Of a stretch of DNA of 64,000 bases, positions 45,161 through 58,198 are shown in pieces (the first letter of the stretch is position 1; the number at the start of each line of letters is the position of its first letter). The notes under the pieces were generated by a model, which searched no databases, had not been told where the DNA came from, and saw nothing but the letters and a program-made list of their open reading frames with translations. The position numbers were made by a program, and so were the translations under genes. Source of the stretch: Rhynchospora pubera (Eukaryota; Streptophyta; Magnoliopsida; Poales; Cyperaceae); the NCBI GenBank assembly GCA_028095005.1, contig CM051460.1, forward strand, positions 288,192,653 through 288,256,652, written 5' to 3'.

Positions 45161-46678
45161 AGTATATGGTGATGAACGGAGTCAAATTAGAAGAAGAGTT
45201 TGTGATTATGTCATGTGGACCAGGCGGCAATAACGGGAGCAACCAATGGCGTTAAGACTATGGATTGAAATATTTAGATCTTGTATCACATGCAAAGTGG
45301 ACCCAGGTGACTGACGGAAGCAATTAACAATCCCTAACGAGTTCTTATTAGTCAGTTAAGCTCGTTAGAAGAAAGAATAATTATTCTTTTTCATTTTATT
45401 TTCTGTTGGTTAATTTTTCAGTTACTGTTGTAAATTTCCTTCTACTAAGAGATGATGGATGTAAGAAAGGATATGTAAAGATTATTCAAGAAACTATTTC
45501 TCATATCTTCCAAATTCAATTTCATATCTCTCTACTCTCATAATCTTATTCTTCTCTTTTCTTCTCTGTATCTCTCTTAGTTATCTCATCTCTCCTTTTC
45601 TAAACTCTTCAAATTAACACAAAATTCTCAAAATACTTAGCAAGATCATGACAGAGCAGAGGTTTTGCACAAGAGTGCTCCTGTGGGGAACAAAAAAAAT
45701 TATTTGGTCCGCAGGCGTGCTGTCAGACTCAGAGGTTGATAAACTATTCCAAGCGAAAATGTCAACAGCAACTATCTTGCAAATTTGAAATACAAGAACA
45801 GAGACTCTAGCAGAGATATGAAGGTCGCTCTATTTCAGAACTCATCACCAAATTCCATTAAACATTAATTTTAGGCATGCAGTATTAATTTTTAAACATG
45901 AATTCAGTAGATAACAGTATATTAATTATAAATTCAGGCGATCTTTTGTATTTGACCATATACCATGGCACATTATTTAATTAAGTTGTATTTATCATCA
46001 TCGTCAGAACAAGAAAGAATGTACGCTCGGAAGCTTGAATTATTGCAGGTAAAATGTAAACAAAGCGAAAGATTTATGATGCAGTTCTTCTATTGATTGG
46101 AAATTGAGCTGTTTATTATGCCTCAATTGATTTTTACTTAGTTAAGTATATTTTACTACAAACAGTAATAATAATTTTGATGGCGACTGAAACATTGATA
46201 CTAGCTAACAAATTGTGTGATTTACAAGTTATAAAATTACTAATTCTAATTTAAGAAGGTGCTAGCTTCTAATTGAGATTCTAGCTAACGATTGAGATTT
46301 TTACAAGCTAACGATCAACAATTAATATATTAGTTCAGATGCTAGATAACAATTGAGATTTTTATTCCTATATATAGCTTTTAATTGAGACTTCCTTTTG
46401 ATTATTTAGAAATTTAGAAAAGGTGGAAAATATTTTTACGTACGAGGTGTTAACATATTGTAAATTTAGATTCGACCAACTTGTATATATAAGAGCAGCT
46501 TCTTCAGTTCAATTAATCTACCCAGCCAACATATATTGATATTTAATTAAATTAATTACCTACACAATTATTATAAAACAATTGACTCCTAGGAATAAGG
46601 AAATAAAATTCCGCCAAAGGTGTCTCACGAAGTTCGAAAAAGGAGAAATTTGATTTTTACTTGATTAGTGTTAGTGAC
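45161..46678. other. AT-rich DNA, tail of copy 4
   Basis: No gene is supported. A T/C-rich stretch lies at 45500-45610. Three variants of TAACAATTGAGATTTTTA-like words occur at 46270-46370. Confidence 0.5.
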
Positions 46679-49600
46679 TGATGAAGGAATTAAATTCTAG
46701 TACCAAATAAATTTGTATTTAGATCTAATTTCACTAGTCGTTCGGAGTTAAGCTTAGGGTCAAACCCAAAGGACGGATTAACGATTACCGGACTTGTTCT
46801 TTTTATGAAACTAGACAATAAAAATAAAGTAGAGAATGTTGCAAATAACAATGCAATTAAGTAGATATTTTTGGTTGTTTTTTGTTCTAAATAACAATTC
46901 AAGAAAGGTAAACTAAAGTAGGTAGATTTTGGGGTTTTTCAGGTATAATAAGGCATCTTAGGGGTCAGGATTCACTTAGGTTCAGCCTTCAATTTGCCGG
47001 ATCGCTCGCTGTCGCGTTAAATGCCAACAAATTAAAGCATATGCCGTCAGTTCAGTCCGAACACGAATTGTTCGGTCCGAGCAGAGGCTGGTATGTTGAG
47101 TAATGACCGTACAAATTGAGGTTAAACTTTATGAAGGGCTCAGATTGGCTATAGCTACATTACCTAATCCTCAACTGTCGTCTTTTGGACTAAAAATTAG
47201 TACAGAACTCTACTTTGCCCACATAGGCCAACTAAATCTAAACTTTCGTGTCGGTGTTTTAATTAACCTATGTCTTATTTATTTGTTTTCTTAGGGATAT
47301 CTAAGTTGCCTTTCAGCCAACTTAGAAGCTACACCTTTCAGTGCTAGCTAATCTCCTCTTTCGAATCGTCAACTTATCCCAAGTACTTAATTCAATTCTA
47401 TTTGTTTAACCTAACCTTGTAACTTAACTAAACATGCCTTTATTTAGAAGTAAATCAGGTCAAAACAAGAAAATTAAACAAGCAATGAAAATACTACTCA
47501 ATAGATAGATCCTAAAGCCAAACATCAAGTCATAACATGTCATAACGTCAAACTAAACCTAAACTACATCCATACCCTAAGACAACATATATTTAGTCTA
47601 ACATAGTATCAAAACAAACAATACAAAGAGAAAAAATCACAAGATACAAGCCCATGGAAATTAGAGATAAAGACATAGGAATAATAAACCAAATTGTCCT
47701 TCTATGCTCGATCTTCAATCTTCGAAGGCAGTGGGGTGTTGCAACGCGTGTCTCCAACCTTCTCCTTGCTGCCGTCGCCTCAAGAATCTGGTTGCTCAAT
47801 GAAATAAATGGTGGAATCGCCTAAGGAAGGTGGAATTGTGGTATGAAGGGTAGAATGCCCATCCTTCAGGCCTTGGGGCGCATATATAGTGGTCTTCTGG
47901 ATTTGAAAGGAGGCTGGGGCGCTATGGCAAGAAAACATACCAAAATATCGAGTTTCCATGCATAAAAACCCTTTCCAAACATGATATGGCGGCTCTCGAT
48001 TCAGACTGGACAAGCCAAATTCAGGTCAAAACAGCTCAATTCGGACCAAATAGCCTCAGTTCGGACCGAACAGATTTAGTTCGGGTCGAACTGAGACTCC
48101 ACCTTTTGAGTATCAATTGTATTTTGTTCATATCTGTTAGAGATATGTCCTAGAAGCCAATCTTATTAGGCTCCTTCTATAGTTTATGTTATTGATGATT
48201 TCAGATCATTTGTTCTTTGATTTATTCGTTGACAATTCATTCAGGTTGAGGATCTGAATTATAGATCACTGTTATTCATTTAGTAGTAAATGACAACGAT
48301 AAATCTAGAAGTCCATAATCTTGATAATTAACAAAGGACATTAATTATCAATAAGATTAGTATGCAAATTGAGTGATGATTAAGTTCTATAAATCATAGG
48401 TTAAGAGTAACCAACTTAATTGCATGTGTATGTTATAGAACATAGTACAGGACTGGACCCCACGAAATAAATATATGGATTGTGTTACATGTCATTATTT
48501 ATTTCGTTATGATTTTGGTTCTAAGTTTGAGATGATTATCTTTTCCACATGAGGATATGTTCTATAAATATTGTCTACCGCTGATTCCTGATAAAGGCTG
48601 CTATACGAACTTGATTTAAGTTCTCTTGAATTGTGCGGGGAAAAGCTAATTATCAAGAAAACCGTATGTCCCTCATTAATTCACTTAGCGAGTGATGATA
48701 TATGTTTGGGCCCCTTGATGGAGATAGATTGTTTGCTAGCAACTGATACAATTATCTCTATATCAAGAAACGTATAATCTGCAAGAATGACACGTTCCTA
48801 TCTTGAAATATACGATGATATCGTGTGACATGAGAATCAAAATAGAGAAACATTATTATTCTCTTATGCAGGATTGAAATATTGTAGCAGTACACTATTT
48901 ATGCGAATTGGGAATCATAACGTGTTGCTAGATACCGCTTATGATTATTGGAATTAAATAGCGATTTAATTCCATATCCAACGTGGTATAAATCCTCAAA
49001 GGATCACACAAATAGAGTTTTGACCAATACAGTGCTTTATTTATTTATTCGCAATAATGAAATTTGCGGTAAATATGACGAATTGATTAATTAATTATGT
49101 ACCGTTACATAACGCACTAATTGATTAAGTCAAACGGGTCATATAGAAATAAATAATAGCATAAGCTAATCCTAGAATAATTATTAATTATTTAATAATT
49201 ATTAATTATTTAATAATTATTTTGGTTCAACTTAATTTAATATAAATAGTTATATTGAATTAATGGGCTAATTTGTATATAGCAAATTTATAGCCCAAAC
49301 ATAGAGCAAATAATAATGGATTTAATTATATGAATCAAAGTCCAAATAGGTGGATTAGAGAGGCCCATATGGCCCATTATATGGACGGCCAAGGAGGAGG
49401 TAGGTGGGTGGCATTTGTGTAAATTCTAGCAACTTATACCTATGGTTGGTAGGCTATAAAAAGACCCCTTGAGTTGGTTTTTCTCTCTCCTTCTTCCCTA
49501 GCCGCCACACATCTCCTCTCCTTCTCTTCTTAGCCGCCGGCCACCACCTCTTTTCCACATCTTTTGCTCATGTGTTGAGCCATAAATCCTCCACCTAAAT

Positions 49601-50299
49601 CAATTGGTTGAACTAGAAGAGGGTTGCTCCTTTGGATTAGCTATTTTCTCTTTGATTTGCTAGCACAAATCGAATCGAGAAATTGGTTAATCTCTAGGTG
49701 GACTCGAGGCGTGGATTGAAGGACGTTGGAGTAGCATGCCACCGGTTTCAAAACCTAGGATCTCCTTCTTGATACGATTCAATAAGAGGTGAAACCTTTC
49801 TCTTAATCTCTTGTGTTGAATAGACTTTTGCACTAGATTCTTTGATGCTTGATGTTTTAATTGCTAAATTAATTGTAATTAGCACATAAATTAAAAATTG
49901 GACATTTTCTAACAATATCTCCTTCGTCCGAACTCCGATTTAGGTGATTGAAAAGCCGTTGGAAAGTTTAGGATGAGCGCTACAATGATGTTGATTCTAT
50001 TTAACCATTTGCTCTCCTTAAACTCTCATTTTATGCTATAAACGTCCATTCTGTCCGAGTAGTAGCTTTGATGTTGCCTCCATGTGCGAGTAATTAGTCG
50101 TCTAGCGTATCCCAAGTGCCAAAATCTATCTAATATTCGAGAATCCACCAGAAATCATTAAGAAACCTGAAAATAAGAGAAAAGACGACGGTAGAGCCAA
50201 TTCCTAGAAAATTATAGCAATTTATTAAATAATTAAATGATTTTAGTATGATTTGTATGTCAAGTACGGTCCAAATACCAACAAATAATAACGATATCA
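46679..50299. mobile_element. Solo LTR split by a second solo LTR
   Basis: Plus strand begins TGATGAAGG and ends CGATATCA, flanked by an exact 5-bp duplication GTGAC (46674-46678 and 50300-50304). Without the nested insertion and its 5-bp duplication the length is about 1.84 kb. No gag or pol is present, so it is a solo LTR left by recombination. The sister unit near 42520-42590 shows the flank without the LTR. Superfamily not assigned. Confidence 0.75.
48135..49914 (+). mobile_element. Solo LTR nested in another solo LTR, 1780 bp
   Basis: It begins TGTTAGAGATATGTCC and ends TTTTCTAACA, flanked by ATATC on both sides (48130-48134 and 49915-49919). A TATA box CTATAAAAAG lies at 49454-49463, followed by a CT-rich leader, so transcription would be on the plus strand. 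It is the same family as 52497-54246. Confidence 0.88.
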
Positions 50300-50304
50300 G
50301 TGAC

Positions 50305-50989
50305 ATATTGAAATACACCTGACCTCATCTAGCTTGTGTTGGTTAATTTCCTTCCATTTTTTTTTTAAATCAAGTGTCCAACTTTTTTCTTTAAGTTAAG
50401 ACGGAAATTAGTACTGAAGTCACTAAAAATTAATTATAAATTAGATTATGCTCAGGTTGTAAAGATTTTATTATTATTTTTTTGGACGAAGGTTTAAGAT
50501 AAATTTCGACCATGTTTTATTTCTACTTGCAGAACGTTAAGTTCTCATATGTGATTCTTGAAATATGACCCCAAAAAAGGTACATATCAAATTAAAAGAA
50601 GTGCTATTTTATTAATATGATTTGTATATATGACGACATTAAGAATCTTGAAAAGTTGAACAGATATGCTTATATAACCAAATATTAGAATATCGGAGGT
50701 TAATAAAAAACACTTTAGTAGCTGGTGGATCAATTTCAACAGTTAATTAAGCAGTTCAGCTGTACTGTTTTAATTTCTCAGTTTTTTTTAAAAAAATTTC
50801 TGTTTATTATTCCGAAAACCAAAGTACTCTTACTCATATGACATCTAATTCAATAAAATTATATCCAAATTTCAAATTTATGTTGGATAATAATTTTGGT
50901 TGCAATAAATTAAATAATGAAAAAAAAACTATAATGTATGAAATTAAAGCCGCACATATATATGTTACATACGAAAAGAAATCATATTA
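50305..50989. other. AT-rich DNA between solo LTR and unit copy 5
   Basis: No gene, RNA or terminal repeat is seen. The 50520-50750 part resembles 56930-57110 and belongs to the duplicated-unit tail. Confidence 0.5.
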
Positions 50990-51320
50990 TGTTTAAAATT
51001 AATTGACAAGGTTTTGCGCATGTTTAAGTTAGTTTGCCCACATGAATATCATGTTTTGATTAAATCGAGTGAAAAGGTAGATAGACGTCATATGCAATTT
51101 TATGCATTCATAGTTTGCCATACGAATACTTTTGCATGCACATTTATATACAGGGGCTTCAATATATATACCTTCTGTTGATATATTTTGTTTATAAAAC
51201 TTAAATTATTTCAAATTGTTTTCTAAGTGGAAGACGATAAAAAAAAATTGTATTGATAAATTAAGATATTTGAGAAAACCAACAAATCAGTGCAAAAGTT
51301 ATGCACAAGACAGGACGAGT
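50990..51320 (+). repeat. Duplicated unit, copy 5
   Basis: ATTGACAAGGTTTTGCGCATG near 51000, AGTTTGCCATACGAATAC near 51112, TATATATA near 51162 and AAGATATTTGAGAAAACCAA near 51262, then TTATGCACAAGACAG. Confidence 0.8.
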
Positions 51321-52455
51321 CAATACTGATTGTTGGAAATAAATTGGAATCACATTTGTTGAGCAAGTTGGTTGTGAGCATTTTATACTTTACCACAGAA
51401 AAAATAGGATCAAGGTCAATTATACAACTCAGTTGGACCTGAAATTACTAATGAAAATCAAACATAAAATAAAAATCAAATAGAGTCATAACTTCTTGGT
51501 TAGTTTTTCCCAGTGATTAATTAAACATATATAGGCTTCTTTTTGCGGTTAGTTTTTCCCACCGATTAATGAAATTTGTACATCTTCATCTCCTCACATA
51601 TCACCCGAGCAACAAAGGTGATTTCTGGATCGTTCGTGGATATTGACTTGATAAGTGATGGTACACCTTCATCTCCAAGATCGGTCCTGGACTTTGGTGG
51701 TTAGACGGATTCATGCAAATGCAACTAATTAATTTCTCCGATGTAGATCACGATTTTATTCATAGCTAGATCTGAGTCTTTAATTGTTTTTTTCCCCTCT
51801 TTTTTCAGTCCAATTTCATAGTTTTCATAGTTTATATCGTGTTAGTCATTTTTGGAGCATAATTAATATTATATAATATATATATGTATCTATGTGTTGG
51901 ATTCACAGTAGCACTTTTCACTGGTCATTTTTTTTTGTTTCAGTTTATGTCTTTTTTCCTACTTCACTTTTTACTTTTCTTAACTTGATTTTTCTTCTGT
52001 AAATTAGAATACGAGAGGTATTTCCTACTTCAATTTAATTTTTTATTATATATATACTTCTCGTATTCTAATTTAACTAAAACCAGCGCTAAGTGTAAAT
52101 TCAAATTCGTTTAAGCTGATTTCTCCTCTCACAGCATAGATTTGGGGAAAAAAAAAACTCTTTATCTTTTTTTTGTCTCCTCTCATCTCATCTCGGCCGG
52201 CCTTCTCTCCTCTTCTATGACATAATGGCCCCCTACCCACCGTGTGTATTCTAAGTTTCAAACTAGGTTCCCATCTTTAAAAAAAAAAATGATAAGAATT
52301 ACGTCTATATCCAGCCCAGACACTTGTTTGGAATATTTTTTTTTTTATTGTGCATGGGTTAAGTCTCTAATTTTCATTCTCTTTCTTCATAGTCTAGTTT
52401 TGTGTCCATATTTAAAATTTTTTTGATCTAGTTTCATATGACATTTTTTTTTCTC
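51321..52455. other. Tail of unit copy 5, no clear gene
   Basis: At 51590-51710 a short codon-like stretch (TKVISGSFVDIDLISDG, then a stop) may be a decayed exon. An inverted pair AATACGAGAGGTATTTCC... and ...ACTTCTCGTATTCTAATT lies at 52000-52075. Otherwise AT-rich. Confidence 0.4.
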
Positions 52456-52496
52456 TAGAATGATCGTTATAGGTGAACATCAGAAAATCATGTAGA

Positions 52497-54246
52497 TGTT
52501 AGAGTTATGTTCTAGAAGTCAATAATTTAATGACTTAATTATTAGTTTATGTGTAGGATGATATTTTATCGTCTGTTCCTAGGTTTATTATTGACAGATT
52601 ATTCAGATTGAGGATCTGAATAGTAGATCTCTGTTGATCATTCTTTAGAATGACAATAATAAATCTAAACGGTCCATAATCTTGATAATTAACAAAGAAC
52701 ATTAATTATCATATAAGATTAGTATGCAAGTTAAGTGATGATTAAGTTCTACTAATCATAGGTAAAGAGTTATCAACTTAATTGCATATGTATATGTTAT
52801 GGAACATAGTACAGGACTTGACCCAATGAAATAAACATATGGATTGTGTTATGTGTCATTGTTTATTTCGTTATGATTTTAGTTCTAAGTTTGAGATGTT
52901 TATCTTTTCCACATGAGAATAGGTTCAATAAATATTGTCTACCGCTGATTCCCGATAAGGGCTGCTATACGGACTTTATTTATGTTCTCTTGAATTGTGC
53001 GGGGAAAAGCTAATCATCAAGAAAACCGTATGTCCCTCATTAATTCACTTAGTGAGTGACGATATCTGTTTGGGCTCCTTGATGGAGTTGGATCGTATAC
53101 GCGCAACTAGGCGATCAACTCTAGATCAAGAAACGTATAATCTGCAAGAATGACACATTCCTATCTTGGATTATACGATGATATCGTGTGACATAAGAAT
53201 CAAAATAGAGAAGCATAATTGTTCTCTTATGCAGGATTGAAATTTTGTAGCAGTACACTATTTATGCGAATTGGGAATCATAACGTGTTGCTAGATACCG
53301 CTTATGATTATTGGAATTAAATGGCGATTTAATTTCATGTCCAACATAGCATAAATCCTCGAAGGGTCACACATAATAAGGTGTTTAACCACACGTGCAT
53401 TAATTATTTATTTGCAACAAATGGTTTTGCAAAATATGATAAGTTGACTAATTAATCGTATACTGTTATGGACCGTTATGATTAATTAAGTCAAATAGAT
53501 CATATAGAAATAATTTAATGCATTGACTAATTCCATATTAATTATTAAATAGTTAATAATTAATTATAATCAACACATTTAATTATTTGAGCTAATTGGG
53601 CTTTAAATTAATTGGTTAATTTAATGTCCAATGCAAGGTGCAATTAAATGGAAGAGTATTGGGCTCAACTAAATTTGAGGCCCAACCCAACCAAGAGGTT
53701 GGTAGGTGCGGCTAGGGCAAGGGGCATTTTTGTCCATGCAATTTTGGATGAGAGCTAGTTGAGTGGTCTATATAAAGGGGTGTTCTTTGGAAGCAAACCC
53801 AAGCCTCCACACTATCTCTCTCCCTCCTCCTTCCTTGGCCGAAATCCACCAAAGAGGAAGAAAAATTTTCAGAATTTTTCCCTCTTTCTCTCTTCTCTTA
53901 TCCACCTTCTAGCTCATGTGTTGAGCAAGCTTCCCACCTAAAATTAATTGGAGAATTAACTAGAAGAGGGAAAGCTTAGGAATTAGTCTCACTTCTCCTA
54001 ATTACTAGCATAATTAGTTGGTTAATTTCTTAGTGGACTCGAGGCGCGCGATTAGGAGGTGCTTGGAGGGCACGTCACCGACATCAAAGCCAAGCCTCTT
54101 GGTTGCGATACCAAGAGAGGTATATTTCCAACCCTTTTTCTCTTGTGTTGAATGACTTTTGTACTAGATCTTTATGTGTGTGATGTTTAATCGGTTAATT
54201 AAGTTGTAATTAGCACTTAAAATTGAAAATTACACACTTACTAACA
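52497..54246 (+). mobile_element. Solo LTR, 1750 bp
   Basis: Ends TGTTAGAGTT and ACTTACTAACA, flanked by GTAGA on both sides (52492-52496 and 54247-54251). A TATA box CTATATAAAGG lies at 53768-53778. An inverted copy of the flanking DNA at about 59185-59410 lacks the LTR and has a single TGTAGATCACG-type junction, confirming the insertion. Confidence 0.9.
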
Positions 54247-54251
54247 GTAGA

Positions 54252-54440
54252 CACGTCGAGTTTTTTTTGGATTGAATCATACGCTCCAAACGAACTTTTC
54301 TATCAAACATTTTACCCATTTGAAGTTTTCAGGTTCAAAACATCAAATTTAAAATATAAAAAATTGTATAAAATATAAATTGGGGCTATTGGTGCTGGCC
54401 ACAAAAACAGTGAAATGAAAAACAAATAAATAATTTAATG
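54252..54440 (-). repeat. Flank repeated in inverse orientation at 59185-59410
   Basis: The sequence, with words such as CCATTTGAAGTTTTC and GGTGCTGGCCAC, is the reverse complement of about 59190-59360 with small changes. With 52456-52496 it forms an inverted duplication broken by the solo LTR. Confidence 0.8.
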
Positions 54441-54472
54441 CCGACATTACACCACTTATAGTAATCTTTTAC

Positions 54473-54875
54473 GAGAAATGCTAGTGTCCAATATATAGGA
54501 CGGATGAGTCCGCCCAATATGATTATTTTTATATTTTTAAATTTTAAATAATCGATCTGGACCGTTTAATATGTTCTCCATATTGAAAACTTACAAGAAA
54601 CCAATTTTTACATTTTTTCGAAATTATTTACTATTTTTTTGGTATTTTTTGAAAATCCATGATATAAACATTATGGATCGTCCAATAACAACGATTTTTT
54701 AAAATACCAAAAAATAATAAAAAATTTCGAAAACTTGTAAAAGTTGGTTTCTTATAAGTTTTTAATATGAAGAATATATTGAACGATTTGGATCGACATT
54801 TGAAATTTAAAAACGTGAAATCGATCGTATTGGACGAAGCCCATCCGTCCAATATATTGGACTCTAGCATTTCTC
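54473..54875. mobile_element. Foldback element C, 403 bp
   Basis: Ends GAGAAATGCTAGTGTCCAAT and ATTGGACTCTAGCATTTCTC lead into a near-complete hairpin. Flanking 9-mers ATCTTTTAC and ATCTTTTTA match at 7 of 9, suggesting a Mutator-type duplication. The core is shared with elements A and B. Confidence 0.82.
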
Positions 54876-54884
54876 ATCTTTTTA

Positions 54885-55490
54885 ATATATAACTTCCTAC
54901 CTCGTGCTTTTAATGACGTCTCCTTAATTAGCACCGATTTTTATAGCCATTTAACCCCTTTCTACTAAAACATTGTAAACCAGTGTGGTACCCTTTTTTT
55001 TTCACCTAGTGAATCACAACCGTTCATGATTTACAATGAATTATTTTTTTTAAAAAAAAACGACTGCGATTGAAGACCGATGCACAATTTGTATCCCAGA
55101 GACCGTCGTAACAAGTGCACAAGAAGTTTTTTTAAATAGAAATTTTTTAAGTCGTTTTTTTCAATAGAAATCATATTATATTAATTTAGAATTGACAAGC
55201 TTTGCGCATGTTTAAGTTAGGTTGTTCACATAAATATCATGGTCTGATTAAATCGAGTGAAAAGGTAGAAAGACGTGACATGCAATTTTATGCATTGGTA
55301 GTTTGTCATTCGAATTCTTTCGCACGCTAATATAAGGACTTCAAAATATATACCTTCAGCTTCAGTTGAGAGATTTTATTTGTGAAATTAAATATTTTAT
55401 ATTGTTTTGAAAGAGCTAGGTAGATGATAATAAATATTGTATTGATAAACGAAGATATTTGAGAAAACCAATAAGTCAGCAAACAGATTA
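54885..55490 (+). repeat. Duplicated unit, copy 6 with upstream block
   Basis: Nearly identical to 63260-63850, including AATGACGTCTCCTTA, AACCGTTCATGATTTACAAT, GTTTGTCATTCGAATTC (near 55301) and AAGATATTTGAGAAAACCAA (near 55448). This is the most similar pair of units, hence the youngest duplication. Confidence 0.9.
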
Positions 55491-55494
55491 TATA

Positions 55495-56480
55495 TGATGC
55501 ACGAACTATAGAGAAAGATAATAGAAAAGTACGAAAAAGAAAGATTTCTGGTTGAGAAATCATACAGATTCTCAGATTTTTTTAATAAAATTTTTAATTC
55601 TCAAAATTCACTAAAACTTTCATAAACCTTGACGGTTGTTAGGGGTGTACAAAAAAACCGTGAATCCGTTCAACCCACACGACCCAAATCACTTTTTACC
55701 GGATTAGCATGATGTTGGGTCGGGTACGGGTTCTAATTATGACAAATCCGTTACTTCGGGTTGGGTTACGGATTTGATACTTAATAACCCGTGTATACTT
55801 CAACCCACCCGTTTATCACTATTTACTCATCTCCGCCTTATATTTTCACATATCCTTACTCAAAAATCTTTTCTTTCATGAAGTTTTGATCTCCTCCATG
55901 GCCATGCAAGCCTCTATGCCTCTCATAAGGCCTCGAAAGTTGGAAAAATATCTCGAATGTGTCTCTAATTTGCCTCGAACTAAATTGTAATAGCTACAAA
56001 ATGATTTTTGTGTGTATTTTTATTTGATCAAAATTTTAATCCGCTAAACCCGTTTAACCCGCTTAACCCGTAAAAACCCGTACATAAAAAAATTAACGGG
56101 TTGGGTTGGGTTACGGGTGGGCTAACTAAATTTATTTTCTAACCCGTTATTGTCGGGTTGGGTTCAAATTTTGCTAAAATATCATCAACCCACCCGTTGT
56201 ACACCCCTAACGGTTGTCTTATAGCTAATATAGAAACCCTAGAAAGAGAAAATACACAAAATTTCCAAAATAACCATAAAACTGCTAAAAATAATAAAGA
56301 AAGGCCTAAAAGTCCATGAAAGAAGGCTCAGATCGCGAATCGGAGCTGACGATTTGGGGCTTTGAGTCATAGATCTCCTGTCAATATTTCGGCCCAATCC
56401 GACGGTTGGATTAAAAGTTACACTCATTTTATTGAAGTGTGCGCATGACCATATTGCATCAGATTATGCACAACACAATC
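55495..56480. other. Insertion of about 1 kb within unit copy 6
   Basis: Relative to 63830 the unit is split here; AGATTATGCACAACACA recurs at the right edge (56460-56500). The insert contains the hAT MITE 55640-56209 and an unclassified segment with a GC-richer part (56290-56400). Confidence 0.65.
55640..56209. mobile_element. hAT-type MITE, 570 bp
   Basis: Ends TAGGGGTGTACAA and TTGTACACCCCTA are perfect inverted repeats, flanked by the exact 8-bp duplication ACGGTTGT (55632-55639 and 56210-56217). Subterminal GGGTTGGGTT and AACCCACCCG words recur, as in the MITE at 3707. Confidence 0.93.
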
Positions 56481-57504
56481 AGATTATGCACAACACAGCT
56501 CTACTCAAGACTGATTGTTGAAAATAAATCGACTTTACAGATGTCCGAGTTGGTTATTTGCACCTAATACTTTCCCACAGAATAGAATCGAGCTCTAATT
56601 TACAACTCAGCGGGACCTGAAATTACTGATAAAAATCAAACGGAGTCATAACTTCTTGGTTAGTTTTTACCACCGATAATTAATTAAACATATATAGGCT
56701 ACATTTTATAGTTAAGTTAATTTTTGCCTTAGTCATGTATTTAATTTGCTAGAAACGGCAAATATTGATGATCAACTGAAAAATTGACGCTAGCTAATAA
56801 ATTGTGTGATTTTTAGCTATAAACATGAAACATTCACTTCAAACTACACGACATCTCGCACAACAACAACAAGAACAAATTTTCAAGTTACCACTTCAGA
56901 GGACATACTTGGAGCTTTAAAAATAATGGGCCTGGCATTTCTGACTTTCGACCACTATAAAATAAAAAGATATACGTACGTATTGGATGGTTTTTAAGCC
57001 ATAATGGTAAATCAAAATAAGAAGTGCCGTAGTATAATTTTGAAACATTAAATTGAAAGAAGTGTGACAATATGATTTGATAGATGTTAAGAATCTGGAA
57101 AAGTTGGACCAATTGGTCAGCCCGACTCTTTTATTATGCTTTAATTTCTTATAAAACAACAACAACTAATAAGTCTTTTGTCTCAAACAAGTTAGGATTA
57201 TGCTTACTTACACAAAAAAAAAAGGGAGTAAAGAATAGATTTTGGTACCTAATTGAGCAATTTTAAACACCTCGTTAAGCTGTATATTTATAATTGTCGA
57301 ACTTTATTTGAATTAAAAAAATTGTAGAAACTAGAGTACTCTTACTCATATATATGACACCTCATTTCATAAATTTAAGTCGCAATTTTAGATTTTTGAT
57401 GGATCATAATTTTGGTTAAAATATATAAAATAATATAGAAAAAGTGAAAGGTTAATTTGTAAATAATGTATAGGTATACGTCAGACCTGATAAGAACAAT
57501 AAAC
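56481..57504. other. Tail of unit copy 6, no clear gene
   Basis: The first 170 bp match 63830-64000. ATAAATTGTGTGATTTTTAG near 56795 is the intron-end-like family word, followed by a short open frame (56806-56997) with no recognised domain. Confidence 0.5.
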
Positions 57505-57860
57505 ATATTATGTTTAGAATTGGCAAGCTTTGAGCATGCGTAAGTCAGTTAATTTGCTCACATAAATATCATGTTTTAATATTATTTTTTAGAAATTTAA
57601 AATCATGTTTTATTCGCGTGATAAGGTACAAAGACGTGATATGAAAATTTCTTATTTTCTGCAGTAGTAGTTGTCATCCGAATTCTCTTGCACGTTAATA
57701 AGGGCTTTTATATATATAGTTGTGATGAGAATTTTCTTTATCAAAGTTAAAAAAGATTTTTAATTGTTTTCTTTAGTGGTAGATGATGAAAATGTTGTAT
57801 TGACAAGAATAAGATATTTGAGAAAACCAAAAAATTAGTGCAGAGCTCATGCATAACGTA
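57505..57860 (+). repeat. Duplicated unit, copy 7
   Basis: GGCAAGCTTTGAGCATG near 57518, GTTGTCATCCGAATTCTC near 57669, TATATATA near 57709 and AAGATATTTGAGAAAACCAA near 57807. Confidence 0.78.
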
Positions 57861-58198
57861 GCTTATTATTAAGTCAATTCTAATTAAGGAAATCAAAATC
57901 GCTTATGATCTGATCACCATGTTGGTTGTGAGCACCCGATACTTTGCCACAGCAAAAAAAGAATCGAACTCAAAATTGTGACTTTGCTTGAGCTAGAATT
58001 AATGATAAAAAGTGAACACGGCCGTCCATTCATTGGTAAGTTTTTCCATTTATTAGACATTTTTATTGTTAATTTGATTTTGGCTCAGTTATTATTTTGA
58101 TCGAAACAGGAATGATGAAATATGATGTAAATGGCAACTAAACGTTGATTCTAGCTAATAAACTGTGTGATTTTCAATTTCAGCTTTAGAGAAGGACC

